Made by a program: the position numbers and the translations under genes | Assembly (NCBI RefSeq): GCF_900167135.1 | Contig: NZ_FUWZ01000004.1 | Coordinates: forward strand, 646,437-710,436 | DNA from: Chitinophaga eiseniae | GTDB lineage: Bacteria; Bacteroidota; Bacteroidia; Chitinophagales; Chitinophagaceae | Reading direction: 5' to 3' | DNA: 64,000 nucleotides | The notes under the pieces: model-generated | Database searches by the model: none | Told to the model about the DNA's origin: nothing | What the model saw: the letters and a program-made list of their open reading frames with translations, nothing else | In this document: piece after piece, positions 17,988 to 27,600 of the stretch | Layout: every line of letters begins with the position of its first letter | How positions within the stretch are numbered: position 1 is the first letter of the stretch

Positions 17988-18713
17988 ATGACCCGTTCAT
18001 TCGCTTTTGTCACCGATATGCATCTGGATGATGCTTTTACCCGCGGCCAACAGGTGCCTGCGCGCGAAAATCTGCTATTGCTTTTACAGGAAATTGCCGG
18101 CAAAGGTATCCGGGAAGTGGTAATAGGAGGGGATATCGGAGAACCGTCTGCACATGCTTTCCTTTTTGATGCATTAAAACAATATACGCCGGAGTACAAT
18201 ATCATACTGGGTAATTTCGACAAACTGGAAGATGTGCGGCAGCACTATCCGCCACCGGGGCTGGTTGACGGGACGATGTGTTACAGCGCAGACAGAGATG
18301 GTTTCCGGTATATTTTCCTGGACACCGCCAGCGAGGCGATCACCGATGCGCAGCTGCAGTGGCTGGAAGCGGAACTGAAAACGGCGGGTAAGGTGTTGTT
18401 GTTCCTGCATCATCCGGTGGTGGAAATACCGGTGTTCCTGGATGGCCTGCAACCGCTGCAGGGAAGGGAAAAAGTAAAAGCGTTGTTATTGGACCATCCG
18501 CACGCCGTATACATTTTTTGCGGGCATCTTCATGTCACCGACCAGCGGGAGGAGAAAAATATACATCAGACGGTAACGCCAGCCACCGGCGCACAGTTTG
18601 TGAAAGAAGCGACCGAGGTGCAGGTAGACCTGTCTTATTTTGGATATAGTATCGTTACCATCACCGGCGAGGAGGTGAAGGCAGAAGTGATACGTCATGA
18701 GCGTGACCGCTGA
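17988..18713 (+). CDS. calcineurin-like metallophosphoesterase
   Basis: The 241-residue product carries all five blocks of the family: TDMHLD (D-x-H), VIGGDIGE (GD), ILGNFDK (GN-x-D, with Phe where GNH is usual), LFLHHPV (H) and IFCGHLH (GHxH). It has no signal peptide, so it acts in the cytoplasm on a phosphomonoester or cyclic nucleotide. The His of the GNHD block being Phe is unusual, since that His assists catalysis; activity may be altered. The gene ends 5 bp before the end of the convergent msrB. Confidence 0.85.
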   Translation: MTRSFAFVTDMHLDDAFTRGQQVPARENLLLLLQEIAGKGIREVVIGGDIGEPSAHAFLFDALKQYTPEYNIILGNFDKLEDVRQHYPPPGLVDGTMCYSADRDGFRYIFLDTASEAITDAQLQWLEAELKTAGKVLLFLHHPVVEIPVFLDGLQPLQGREKVKALLLDHPHAVYIFCGHLHVTDQREEKNIHQTVTPATGAQFVKEATEVQVDLSYFGYSIVTITGEEVKAEVIRHERDR

Positions 18714-18718
18714 CAGGA

Positions 18719-19237
18719 TTACTGCAGCGGTTCAAAATCGAGCGATACGGAGTTCATGCAGAAGCGTTTATGCGTAGGTGGCGGACCATCGTCGAAGATG
18801 TGGCCGAGATGTGATTCACATCTGCCGCACAGTACTTCTGTCCGGTGCATACCATAGGAATTATCTTCCTTATAGATAACGCTGGCCGCCCGGATAGGCT
18901 CGAAGAAGCTGGGCCACCCGCAGCTGCTGGCAAACTTGGCGTCAGAGCGGAACAGCGCGTTGCCACATACGGCACAATAGTAGGCGCCTTTGGTGTCGGC
19001 ATCCCAGTATTTTCCCGTAAAAGGCCTTTCTGTAGCCGCCTCCCGTGCCACCGCATACAGTTCCGGCGGCAGTACCTTTTTCCATTCGGCATTCGTGACA
19101 TGCAGTTTCTCGGTGTCTGTCCGTGAATAATACGGATTGGCGGGCGCATCGCTTGTCATAGGCTGCTGTTTTTTCTGCTGGCTCTGACAGGCAGAACCGG
19201 TGATCAATATCGCCAATAAAAAAGTCAGTGCTTTCAT
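18719..19237 (-). CDS. msrB: peptide-methionine (R)-S-oxide reductase, lipoprotein-anchored
   Basis: The product has a lipoprotein signal (lipobox LITGSAC) and an MsrB domain: NAEWKKVLPPE, TERPFTGKYWD, two zinc CxxC pairs (YYCAVCGNALF and VLCGRCESHLGHIF), CGWPSFFEP, and the catalytic Cys in RFCMNSVSL. It reduces methionine-R-sulfoxide in envelope proteins. Anchoring at the envelope suggests a role in repair of oxidised periplasmic or outer-membrane proteins. It lies 56 bp downstream of the antiporter gene on the same strand and may be co-transcribed. Confidence 0.93.
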   Translation of the reverse strand: MKALTFLLAILITGSACQSQQKKQQPMTSDAPANPYYSRTDTEKLHVTNAEWKKVLPPELYAVAREAATERPFTGKYWDADTKGAYYCAVCGNALFRSDAKFASSCGWPSFFEPIRAASVIYKEDNSYGMHRTEVLCGRCESHLGHIFDDGPPPTHKRFCMNSVSLDFEPLQ

Positions 19238-19293
19238 ATCAGTGTTTTCGTAGTTGTAAGTTACGAATAACCGGCGACATCACCGGACATCCG

Positions 19294-20544
19294 TTATTTA
19301 CTGAATTTCCGGACCACCCAGGGCAGCGACAGCCCCTGGCCCAGCAGGGAGAATAATACCACGGCGATGGAAAGAAAGATGATCTCGTTGCGCATCGGGA
19401 AGGGACTCCCGCTTTCCAATACCGTCGGCAAGCCCAGCGCGATGGCCAGCGAAACAATTCCCCGCATGCCCGACCAGGTAATAATAAAACTTGTCTTCGA
19501 ATCAAACAACGCATGCTGGCTGACACGGCGCTTACCCTTACCCTTGCCCAGAAAAGCCTTTTGAAGGTTGAACTGCTGCAGGTACACCCGCACCAGCCGG
19601 ATACCCAGCGCCACCACCGCAATAATGGCGGCGTAACCGATATAGGGCCATACTTCCGCCTCCTGCATCTTTTTTAGTACCAGCGGAAACTGCAATCCAA
19701 TCAGCAAAAAAATCAGGCCATTCAGCAGGAAAATGATCACATCCCAGAAATGTTTTGACTGATCGCGGAGCGCTTCCGGCAGCTTCATCCTGCTCAGCCT
19801 TGACATTCCCAGCCCCAGCGTCACCACGGCGATCACTCCGGATACCGCAAAGTGCTCAGCGACCACGTAGGTGACAAAGGGCATCAGCAGCATCAGGCAG
19901 ATAACCACCATATCGTTGGTACGGAAGAAACGCAGCACGATGCCCAGCAGCTTCGCCAATATCACGCCGATCACAAAACCGCCGCCCAGCACCAGGCCAA
20001 ACTGCAACAGCGCTTTCCAGGTAACGAAAGCCACGCCTGTTACCGCCGCTACGGCAAACCGGTAGGCTACCAGCGCAGAAGCATCGTTGACCAGGCTTTC
20101 TCCTTCGAGGATGGTGACCGTGTTATGCGGCAACCCCAGTCCCTTGGTGATACCGATGGCGGCCACCGCATCGGTGGCTGAAAGAATAGCGCCCAACACA
20201 AAAGCCAGCGGCCATGTCATGCCGGGTATCAGATAGTAGGCCACCACGGCAATACCGCCGGTGGTGATAAAAACCAACCCGATGGCCAACGTGCCGATGG
20301 TGTTGATATTGAGCCGGAATTCCCGAAAGGAAATGTTAAACGCCGCATCATACAGCAACGGCGGCAGGAACAGCAGCATGATAATTTCCGGGTTCAGCTC
20401 AATGCCAGGCATACTGGGCAGAAAACCAATCGCAATACCTGTTGCCAGCAGCAACACGGGAATAGGCAGTTTTATCTTTTCCGCAATACCGGATACACCA
20501 ATCATGATCGCCATGATCACTAACAGGACGGTATAATTTTCCAT
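19294..20544 (-). CDS. Na+/H+ antiporter of the CPA1 (NhaP/NHE) family
   Basis: The 416-residue protein is mostly membrane-spanning, with about 12 hydrophobic segments. Family marks are FLPPLLYDAAF, LSATDAVAA and EGESLVNDASALV, where the ND pair is the CPA1 ion-binding motif, and a GMRGIVSLAIAL block in a late helix. It exchanges Na+ (or K+) for H+ across the inner membrane for pH and salt balance. It lacks the long soluble C-terminal tail found in some CPA1 members. The msrB gene follows on the same strand. Confidence 0.92.
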   Translation of the reverse strand: MENYTVLLVIMAIMIGVSGIAEKIKLPIPVLLLATGIAIGFLPSMPGIELNPEIIMLLFLPPLLYDAAFNISFREFRLNINTIGTLAIGLVFITTGGIAVVAYYLIPGMTWPLAFVLGAILSATDAVAAIGITKGLGLPHNTVTILEGESLVNDASALVAYRFAVAAVTGVAFVTWKALLQFGLVLGGGFVIGVILAKLLGIVLRFFRTNDMVVICLMLLMPFVTYVVAEHFAVSGVIAVVTLGLGMSRLSRMKLPEALRDQSKHFWDVIIFLLNGLIFLLIGLQFPLVLKKMQEAEVWPYIGYAAIIAVVALGIRLVRVYLQQFNLQKAFLGKGKGKRRVSQHALFDSKTSFIITWSGMRGIVSLAIALGLPTVLESGSPFPMRNEIIFLSIAVVLFSLLGQGLSLPWVVRKFSK

Positions 20545-21020
20545 CAGTAGATAATTAAAAGTTAGATACTATGCAATCGACCCTGATGGGAACATTAAAA
20601 AAATCAACTGCACCGTTTTGGGCTCATCAACATTCATATGAAAGAAAGATAAGTCTGCAATACTTCGACAAGAAAATAAAAATATGGGTTCTTATCCTAA
20701 ATAACAATTCAGGTGGACGCTCGTGCGTATACCATAAATATTTTGTACCTAAAACCGATGCCACAAAAATTCAATTCCCCCTGCATCGTGATGGTCATGA
20801 TTGTTACCTTAGCGCTCGCTATTGACCATAAAATTGCGTTAATTTTGCCCTTCGTTTCGCTTCATTTCAACATGGCTAATATATTGTTTTATTAATTAAA
20901 TATAATATTTATTGATGTGTTTTGGATTGAAAGGTAATATTTAATAAAGATAAACAGGGGGTGATCACCCGTTGATCTTCCTGGATCAGGATCGTCAGTT
21001 ACAATCCTGTACATCAGCGG
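20545..21020. other. AT-rich intergenic region
   Basis: This region lies between the divergent antiporter gene (minus) and the response regulator (plus). It contains short open frames with no recognisable protein. One would encode a 45-residue hydrophobic peptide (ATG 20758 to stop 20895) preceded by TATTTTG, but there is no other support. It should hold the promoters of both flanking genes. Confidence 0.35.
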
Positions 21021-21039
21021 TTCAAGATTGCTTCAAAAT
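21021..21039 (+). promoter_or_regulatory. TTCAA direct repeat, likely OmpR-type regulator site
   Basis: TTCAAGATTGCTTCAAAAT carries two TTCAA half-sites 11 bp apart (21021 and 21032), 23 bp upstream of the response-regulator ATG. Eleven-bp spacing of direct half-sites is characteristic of OmpR/PhoB-family binding. A nearly identical copy lies upstream of the efflux operon at 23148. Autoregulation by the adjacent response regulator is the inferred role. Confidence 0.6.
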
Positions 21040-21061
21040 TTGCCTATACATTAGCTTTTAT

Positions 21062-21745
21062 ATGAAAGTGTTAGTAGTAGAAGATAGTAAAGAAATTGCC
21101 AGCAGCATTCATGATTTTCTCTTCAGGGAAGGGTACATCTGTGAGCTGGCCTATAGTTTTGATGAAGCGCAGGAGAAGTTATTGCTGTATTCATATGACT
21201 GTGTATTGCTTGATATCATGTTGCCCGATGGGAACGGGCTGGAACTGTTGAAATTTATGAAGGAACAGGGCATCCAGAGCGGCGTGTTGATCATCTCCGC
21301 CAAAGATGCCATGGACGATAAGATCAGGGGCCTGGAGGGCGGGGGAGACGACTATATCACCAAACCCTTTCATCTGCCGGAATTGCATGCCCGCCTCAGA
21401 GCGATCTACCGGCGTAAAAAGCTGTCCGGCAGTAACATCATCACCTTTAACGAGATCACGCTCAATACCGATACGCTGGAAGCTTCTATCAATGGGCTAT
21501 TGCTGGACATCACCCGCAAGGAGTTTGACCTGCTGCTGTACCTGGTGGTCAACAAAAACAGGGTGCTCTCCCGGCAGTCGATAGCTACCCACCTGTGGGG
21601 CGACTATACCGATAATTTAGCTAATTTTGATTTCGTATATCAGCATATCAAAAACCTTCGTAAGAAAATCAGCGCGGCAAACGGAGCGGATTACATAGAT
21701 ACGGTGTATGGACTGGGTTATAAATTTAATGCTTCCAAAGTATGA
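21062..21745 (+). CDS. OmpR/PhoB-family response regulator
   Basis: The 227-residue product starts at MKVLVVEDSKEI (21062). An earlier in-frame ATG at 20972 would read through the regulatory repeat and is rejected. The receiver domain (residues about 1-115) has VVEDS, the phospho-acceptor Asp51 in LLDIMLPDGNG, IISAKD and ITKPF. The C-terminal winged helix (about 130-225) ends with RKKISAANG and IDTVYGLGYKF. It overlaps the sensor kinase gene by 4 bp (ATGA), so they are translationally coupled. The TTCAA repeats here and before the efflux operon make that operon its likely target. Confidence 0.93.
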   Translation: MKVLVVEDSKEIASSIHDFLFREGYICELAYSFDEAQEKLLLYSYDCVLLDIMLPDGNGLELLKFMKEQGIQSGVLIISAKDAMDDKIRGLEGGGDDYITKPFHLPELHARLRAIYRRKKLSGSNIITFNEITLNTDTLEASINGLLLDITRKEFDLLLYLVVNKNRVLSRQSIATHLWGDYTDNLANFDFVYQHIKNLRKKISAANGADYIDTVYGLGYKFNASKV

Positions 21746-23052
21746 AACTGGTTGATAAATTTACATTGTGGTTTATTGGCGTGATTGTGGTCACCACACC
21801 CATCACTTCCTATATCTGTTTGAATAATATAGAAAGAAAGATAGATGATGTGGAGATTGCCCGCCTGAAAACGGTCAACATAAAGGCCGCCGCCCGTATG
21901 ACCGATGGTTCGTCGGTCAACATACCACGGGACGCTTCCTTTACGACCTTCACTTCATTACCGGTCCTGCCGGCGGACAGCTTCCGTATCCGGAAAGACC
22001 CCGACCCCGACGGCAACCACAAAAGCCTGGAGAGCCGCCTCACCGTCAGTACCTTCATGACGATTAACGGTAAGGCCTATGAAGTAACTACTTCCAGCTA
22101 CGTCCCGGCATCCCGGCAGATCCTCAACGCCATCCTCGATACCGTGGCCTGGAAACTGCTGCTCATCATTATCTGTGTGGCGGTGTCCGCGCGTTTCCTG
22201 TCGCAGCACATCCTGCATACACTGCGGCTCACCATGAAGAAAATCCACAACTTCGACCTGAAGAAAAAGATCACTTTCCCACAGACCAATACAACGGAAT
22301 TCAAAGAACTGAATACCTTCCTGAAAAAAATGACTGACCAGGCAGTGGAAGAATACACGGCGGTAAAACAGTTCAGCGAAAATGCTTCCCATGAGCTGCA
22401 AACCCCGCTGGCAGTGATCCGCGGTAAACTGGAACTGCTCAGTGAAACCAATATTGATGAATGCCAGGCCACCTTGCTGGCTGATATGCATCACGCTATC
22501 GAAAAGCTGTCGAAGATCAACCGCTCACTTATCCTCCTCTCTAAAATGGAGAACAATGAATTTGCGGTGACGGAACACATCAAATTCTGCCGTGTAGCCA
22601 AAGACGTGCTGGCGGCATACGAAGACAGGCTGGAGATGAAAAATATTGAAGTCAAAAGAGAACTGGACAAAAATATCCAGCTCAGGATACATCCCGTACT
22701 GGCAGACATGTTGATGAACAACCTGCTGGGCAATGCTATCCGTCACAACGTACAGGACGGCATGATCCACATCATTCTGAAACAACAAAAGCTGGTGATC
22801 AAAAATACCGGTCTTCCACCGGAAACCCCGCCGGAAGAGCTGTTCGAACGTTTTCGCAAAAGTAACCAGTGCAGCGATAGCGTAGGTCTCGGGCTGGCTA
22901 TCGTAAAACAGATCTGCGAAGTATGTGACTTTAAAGTGTCTTACCGGTACAAAGCCCCGCTGCATATTTTGCAGGTAGACTTTTGTCCGGAAAGTGTCAT
23001 TAACGAGGCGGAACAGGATAAATTTGAAACAGCAGCGGTAGTGACCGCATAA
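21742..23052 (+). CDS. sensor histidine kinase of the efflux-linked two-component system
   Basis: The 436-residue product has two membrane segments (near residues 8-28 and 138-158) flanking a periplasmic region of about 110 residues, a HisKA domain with the phospho-acceptor His217 in NASHELQTPLAV, and a HATPase domain with LLGNAIRHN (N box) and VGLGLAIVK (G2 box). It phosphorylates the regulator encoded just upstream. The sensed signal is unknown; the likely target operon makes a toxic compound or envelope stress plausible. A strong terminator follows the gene. Confidence 0.92.
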   Translation: MKLVDKFTLWFIGVIVVTTPITSYICLNNIERKIDDVEIARLKTVNIKAAARMTDGSSVNIPRDASFTTFTSLPVLPADSFRIRKDPDPDGNHKSLESRLTVSTFMTINGKAYEVTTSSYVPASRQILNAILDTVAWKLLLIIICVAVSARFLSQHILHTLRLTMKKIHNFDLKKKITFPQTNTTEFKELNTFLKKMTDQAVEEYTAVKQFSENASHELQTPLAVIRGKLELLSETNIDECQATLLADMHHAIEKLSKINRSLILLSKMENNEFAVTEHIKFCRVAKDVLAAYEDRLEMKNIEVKRELDKNIQLRIHPVLADMLMNNLLGNAIRHNVQDGMIHIILKQQKLVIKNTGLPPETPPEELFERFRKSNQCSDSVGLGLAIVKQICEVCDFKVSYRYKAPLHILQVDFCPESVINEAEQDKFETAAVVTA

Positions 23053-23088
23053 TAACAGTATCCCACGGATACGCTGAAACCTTTTAGG

Positions 23089-23119
23089 GGCAAGACTTCT
23101 CGTCTTGCCTTTTTTTATT
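23089..23119 (+). terminator. intrinsic terminator of the two-component operon
   Basis: A perfect 8-bp stem (GGCAAGAC/GTCTTGCC) with a 5-nt loop is followed by an uninterrupted T run. It lies 37 bases after the histidine kinase stop and separates that operon from the efflux operon. Confidence 0.85.
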
Positions 23120-23147
23120 TTCCCCGGCAGGAGAAAAAAATGACTAC

Positions 23148-23166
23148 TTCAAAATTGCTTCAAAAT
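23148..23166 (+). promoter_or_regulatory. TTCAA direct repeat upstream of the efflux operon
   Basis: TTCAAAATTGCTTCAAAAT has TTCAA half-sites at 23148 and 23159 (11-bp spacing) and matches the 19-bp site at 21021 at 18 of 19 positions. It lies 45 bp upstream of the first tolC ATG. It is probably bound by the upstream response regulator; this is inferred from identity, spacing and gene order. Confidence 0.6.
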
Positions 23167-23210
23167 GATGGCGTCTTTTTGTATCCGGATTAACAACTTT
23201 AGTTCATACC

Positions 23211-24626
23211 ATGCTGCAAAATTCTCCCTACATGATTGGAAATAAATACTGGCTGATCCTTCTTTTTCTGATTGGTGTTCATTCAACTTCCGTGAAAGCC
23301 CAGCAGGTACTTACATTGAAAGATGCTATTCAAACAGCGATTAATAATTACGGTACCATCAAGGCGAAATCCAACTATGCTGCTGCTTCCAAAACGAGCA
23401 TAGACCAGGCAAAGAGAGATTATCTGCCTAACCTTAACGTCTCCGCGCAACAGGACTACGGTACCATTAATGGTCAGAATGGTCCGATGTACGGCTTTGG
23501 CGGCCTTGCAGCCGCTTCCTCCGGCGCTCCGCTGCCGGAACAGAACTGGAACGCTGCTTTCGGTGGTCTGTACCTCACTAACATTAACTGGGACTTCTTT
23601 GCTTTTGGCCGCGCCAAAGAAAAAATAAAAACAGCACAAGCAGTTGCCGCCCGGGATAACAAAGACTGGCAACAAGAGATTTTTCAGCACGAAGTAAAGG
23701 TGGCAGCTGCTTATTTAAATCTCGTGGCCGCGCAGAAACTGACATTGTCCTATCAGAAGAATCTGAACAGGGCAGATACTTTCCGACAAGTGGTGGTGAC
23801 CCGCGTTAAAAACGGCCTGAGCGCCGGTGTGGACTCTTCACAGGCCAACGCTGAAGTGTCCGGCGCCAGGATCGCCCTCACCAAGGCCATAGATTTTGAA
23901 CAAACCCAGTCCAACCTGCTGGCCCAGCTGATGGGCGTACCTGCAGGCCACTTTGCACTGGATACTTTCCTCGTGTCCCGTGTGCCGGCAATGCTCAACG
24001 ATACTGCCGCTGTTGAAAGCCACCCGCTGCTGCAGTGGTACAAGAGCCGTATCGCCCTGAGCGATGAGCAGTCCAGATACTACCGCACCCTGATGTACCC
24101 TGCCTTTTCACTGGTGGGCGTACTGCAGACCAGAGGTTCCGGTTTTGATGCCTCCTATGGCGCACAAAACCTTAACGCCTATACGCACGCATACTGGGAT
24201 GGCGTAAAACCTACCCGTACCAACTACCTGATCGGTGTGGGCGTTACGTGGAACCTTACGCAGCCGCTGCGTATCTCCCGGCAGGTGAAAGCACAACAAC
24301 AGATCAGTACAGGCTTACAGGCCGAATATGATCTGGCGGACCAACAGCTGCGTGCCCAGCTGCAACTGTCGGACACTAAAATCGCCAACGCGCTGGACAA
24401 CTACCACGAGGTGCCGGCACAGGTGAAAGCCGCTTCTGACGCCTATCTTCAGAAGTCGGTCCTGTACCGCAACGGCCTCACCAACCTGGTGGACGTGACA
24501 CAGGCGCTGTATGCGCTCATCAGGGCGGAGACAGACCGCGACATCGCCTACAGCAACGTATGGCAGGCGCTGTTGCTCAAAGCCTCCGCTTCCGGCGACT
24601 TTAACATGTTTGCAAAAGAACTCTAA
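23211..24626 (+). CDS. TolC-family outer-membrane efflux protein
   Basis: The product is about 471 residues. The start is either 23211 or ATG 23232 (MIGNKYWL), the second giving a cleaner signal peptide ending at VKAQQ. It has two OEP repeats: LKDAIQTAINNYGTIKAKS at the N-terminus and long coiled helices with the LTNLVDVTQALYALIRAETD block near the C-terminus, typical of the TolC alpha-barrel. It forms the outer-membrane exit duct of the RND pump encoded next. The RND gene starts 66 bp downstream, and the order outer-membrane factor, pump, adaptor is common in Bacteroidota. Confidence 0.92.
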   Translation: MLQNSPYMIGNKYWLILLFLIGVHSTSVKAQQVLTLKDAIQTAINNYGTIKAKSNYAAASKTSIDQAKRDYLPNLNVSAQQDYGTINGQNGPMYGFGGLAAASSGAPLPEQNWNAAFGGLYLTNINWDFFAFGRAKEKIKTAQAVAARDNKDWQQEIFQHEVKVAAAYLNLVAAQKLTLSYQKNLNRADTFRQVVVTRVKNGLSAGVDSSQANAEVSGARIALTKAIDFEQTQSNLLAQLMGVPAGHFALDTFLVSRVPAMLNDTAAVESHPLLQWYKSRIALSDEQSRYYRTLMYPAFSLVGVLQTRGSGFDASYGAQNLNAYTHAYWDGVKPTRTNYLIGVGVTWNLTQPLRISRQVKAQQQISTGLQAEYDLADQQLRAQLQLSDTKIANALDNYHEVPAQVKAASDAYLQKSVLYRNGLTNLVDVTQALYALIRAETDRDIAYSNVWQALLLKASASGDFNMFAKEL

Positions 24627-24692
24627 CGGATGGATATAGGTGGCCGGCCGGTAACGGCCAGCCACTCAGAACAATGACATTAAACAGATAGT

Positions 24693-27600
24693 ATGAACCT
24701 GATTCGTTTCGCACTTCGTAAACCAATCACCATCATGGTGCTGGTTGCCGGCTTATTCTTCTTCGGTATCAAAGCGGTCACCACGATCAAAATTGATATC
24801 TTCCCGAAGCTGGACATGCCGGTGATCTATCTTTCACACCCATTTGGCGGATATACCTCCACCCAGATGGAATCCTTTTTCGGTAAACAATACATTAATA
24901 TCCTCCTGTTCGTGAACGGGGTGAAAAGTGTGGAAACAAAGAACATTCAGGGGTTGACACTCATCAAGATCAACTTCTATCCCGGTACCAATATGGCGCA
25001 GGCAGCCGCAGAAGTGAGCGCCTTCTCCAACCGTATCCAGGCCATCTTTCCGCCCGGGTCCAACCCGCCTTTTATCATCCGTTTCGACGCCTCTACACTG
25101 CCGGTAGGACAGCTCGTCCTCAGCAGCGATAAACGCAGTAACAACCAACTGCTCGACCTGGCCAACGTATACGTGCGTTCTTCCTTTACTTCCATTCCAG
25201 GTCTTGTAGGCTCCACGCCGTTCGGCGGTAACATGCGTACCGTGGTGATCAAAGCGGACCCCGAACTGCTGCGCTCTCATAATATGACACCTGACCAGCT
25301 GGTGGAAGCCCTCCGGCTCAACAACCAGACGGCGCCCTCCGGTAACGTTCGTATCGGTGATAAAAACTATCTCACGCCTGCCAACACCACGATCAAGACC
25401 ATCAGGGACTTTGAAGATATTCCGCTGTTCAAAAGCGGCGTGCAGAACCTCTACCTCCGCGATGTGGCCACCGTGGAAGACGGTGCGGACGTAAGCACCA
25501 GCTATGCGCTGATCAACGGCAAACGTTCCGTATACGTGAGTATCGCGAAAGCGGCCGACGCCTCTACCTGGGAAGTGGTGCAGAACCTGAAGAAAGCTTT
25601 GCCCAGGATTCAGGCCCAGCTGCCGGAAGACGTAAAACTGAGTTATGAATTTGACCAGTCCACCTATGTGATCAATTCCGTTAAAAGCCTGTTGTCTGAA
25701 GGAGCGATCGGCGCCATCCTTACCGGTCTGATGGTATTGCTGTTCCTCGGCGATGCCCGCGGGGCGCTGATCGTGATCCTCACCATTCCCACTTCCATTA
25801 TCTCCGGCATCCTGTTTTTGAGCTTGTTCGGACAGACCATCAACATTATGACGCTGAGCGGTCTGGCGCTGGCCATCGGTATCCTCGTGGACGAAAGTAC
25901 GGTGACGATTGAAAACATCCACCAGCACTTCGATCTGGGCAAGCCCAAATCGCTCGCCATCTGGGATGCCTGTAAGGAGATCGCTTTCCCGAAACTGCTC
26001 ATCCTGTTTTGTATCCTCGCCGTGTTCGCCCCTGCCTTTACGATGGGCGGCATCCCCGGCTCCTTGTTCCTCCCGCTGGCCCTGGCCATCGGTTTCAGCA
26101 TGATCGTGTCTTATTTCCTGGCACAAACATTCGTGCCGGTGATGGCCAACTGGATCATGAAATCCAAACACCACCATAAAAAAGACGGCAGCGTGATGAC
26201 AGATGCCGAGGAGTTTGCCGCCGCCGGCCTCAACCCACATGGTGAAGGCAATACCTGGGAACAGAAAAAAGCACTTGTAGAAAGGGAAGACAGTAACCGT
26301 GACGGTAAAATCAGTCGTTTTGAAAAAATCCGCCAGCGTTATCTGCGCTTTATCGACCGCATGATGCCTTACCGTAAAGTGATTGTGACGGCTTATCTCG
26401 TTATCAGCGCGCTCATTGTGGCGCTCCAGATGAACATCATCGGCCGCGACGTACTGCCGAAGGTGAACAGCGGCCAGTTCCAGGTAAGGCTCCGCCAGCC
26501 GGACGGCACCCGTATCGAACAAACGGAAAAGAAAACCATCGCGGTGATCAACGCCGTCAATGATATCGTCGGTAAAGAAAACGTGTCTATCACGTCCGCT
26601 TTCGTGGGCACCCATCCGCAGCTGTTCTCCACCGCGCCTATCTTCCTCTGGATGGCCGGTCCGCAGGAATCTGTATTGCAGGTGGCGCTCAAGGAGGGCT
26701 ACCATGTGAACCTCGATGAGCTGAAAGATAAAATCCGCGACCGTGTAAAACAGATCGATCCGGTGATGAAATTATCTTTCGAACCGATTGAACTGACCGA
26801 TAAAATCCTCAGCCAGGGTTCCCCCACACCGATAGAGGTGCGTTTTTCCGGCAGAAATAAAAAACTGAACCTGGAATACGCGATGAAGATGATCGATAAA
26901 CTCAAACAGGTCCCTTACCTGCGGGATGTGCAACTGGGCCAGTCGGTTAACTATCCGGCGCTGAACATCAATATCGACAGGGTGAGAGCAGCGCAACTGG
27001 GGGTAGACGTGGGAGACATCTCCCGGTCCCTGATCGCCAGTACCTCTTCTTCCCGTCTGACAGAAAAAAATATATGGGTGGATGAAAAAGCAGGCATCAG
27101 CTATAACGTACAGGTGCAGATACCAGAAAGCAAACTGGCTTCCCAGAATGACATTGGTGAAATACCTTTGCTGAAAAATTCGTCCAGGCCTATCCTTAGC
27201 GACGTGGCCACTATTACCCCCGAGAGCACCTACGGAGAGAACGACAACCTCGGGGCAATGCCCATGCTAACGGTTACGGCTAACCTGAACAACACTGACC
27301 TGGGCACTGCTTCCACGGAAGTGAAGAAAGCCATTAGCTCCCTCGGAGAGCTGCCGCGCGGGCTGAACGTAGACCTGATTGGTCTCAGCAGCACCCTCAT
27401 TGATACGCTGGGTAGTTTGCAAAACGGTCTGCTGGTAGCTGTAGTGGTGATCTTCCTGATGCTGGCGGCCAACTTCCAGTCTTTCAAAGTGTCTGCTATC
27501 GTATTGGCCACGGTGCCCGCCGTACTGCTCGGATCACTGTCTTTGCTGATGATGACCGGCTCCACGCTGAACCTGCAGTCCTACATGGGAATGATCATGT

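Noticed and set aside
20713..20895. Small hydrophobic peptide downstream of a TATTTTG element
   Set aside because: Only composition and a weak promoter-like box support it; no start context or family signal.
24834..26705. 623-codon minus-strand open frame opposite the RND gene
   Set aside because: His/Arg-rich composition typical of antisense translation of a GC-rich gene, no domain seen, and lies inside a solid RND gene.
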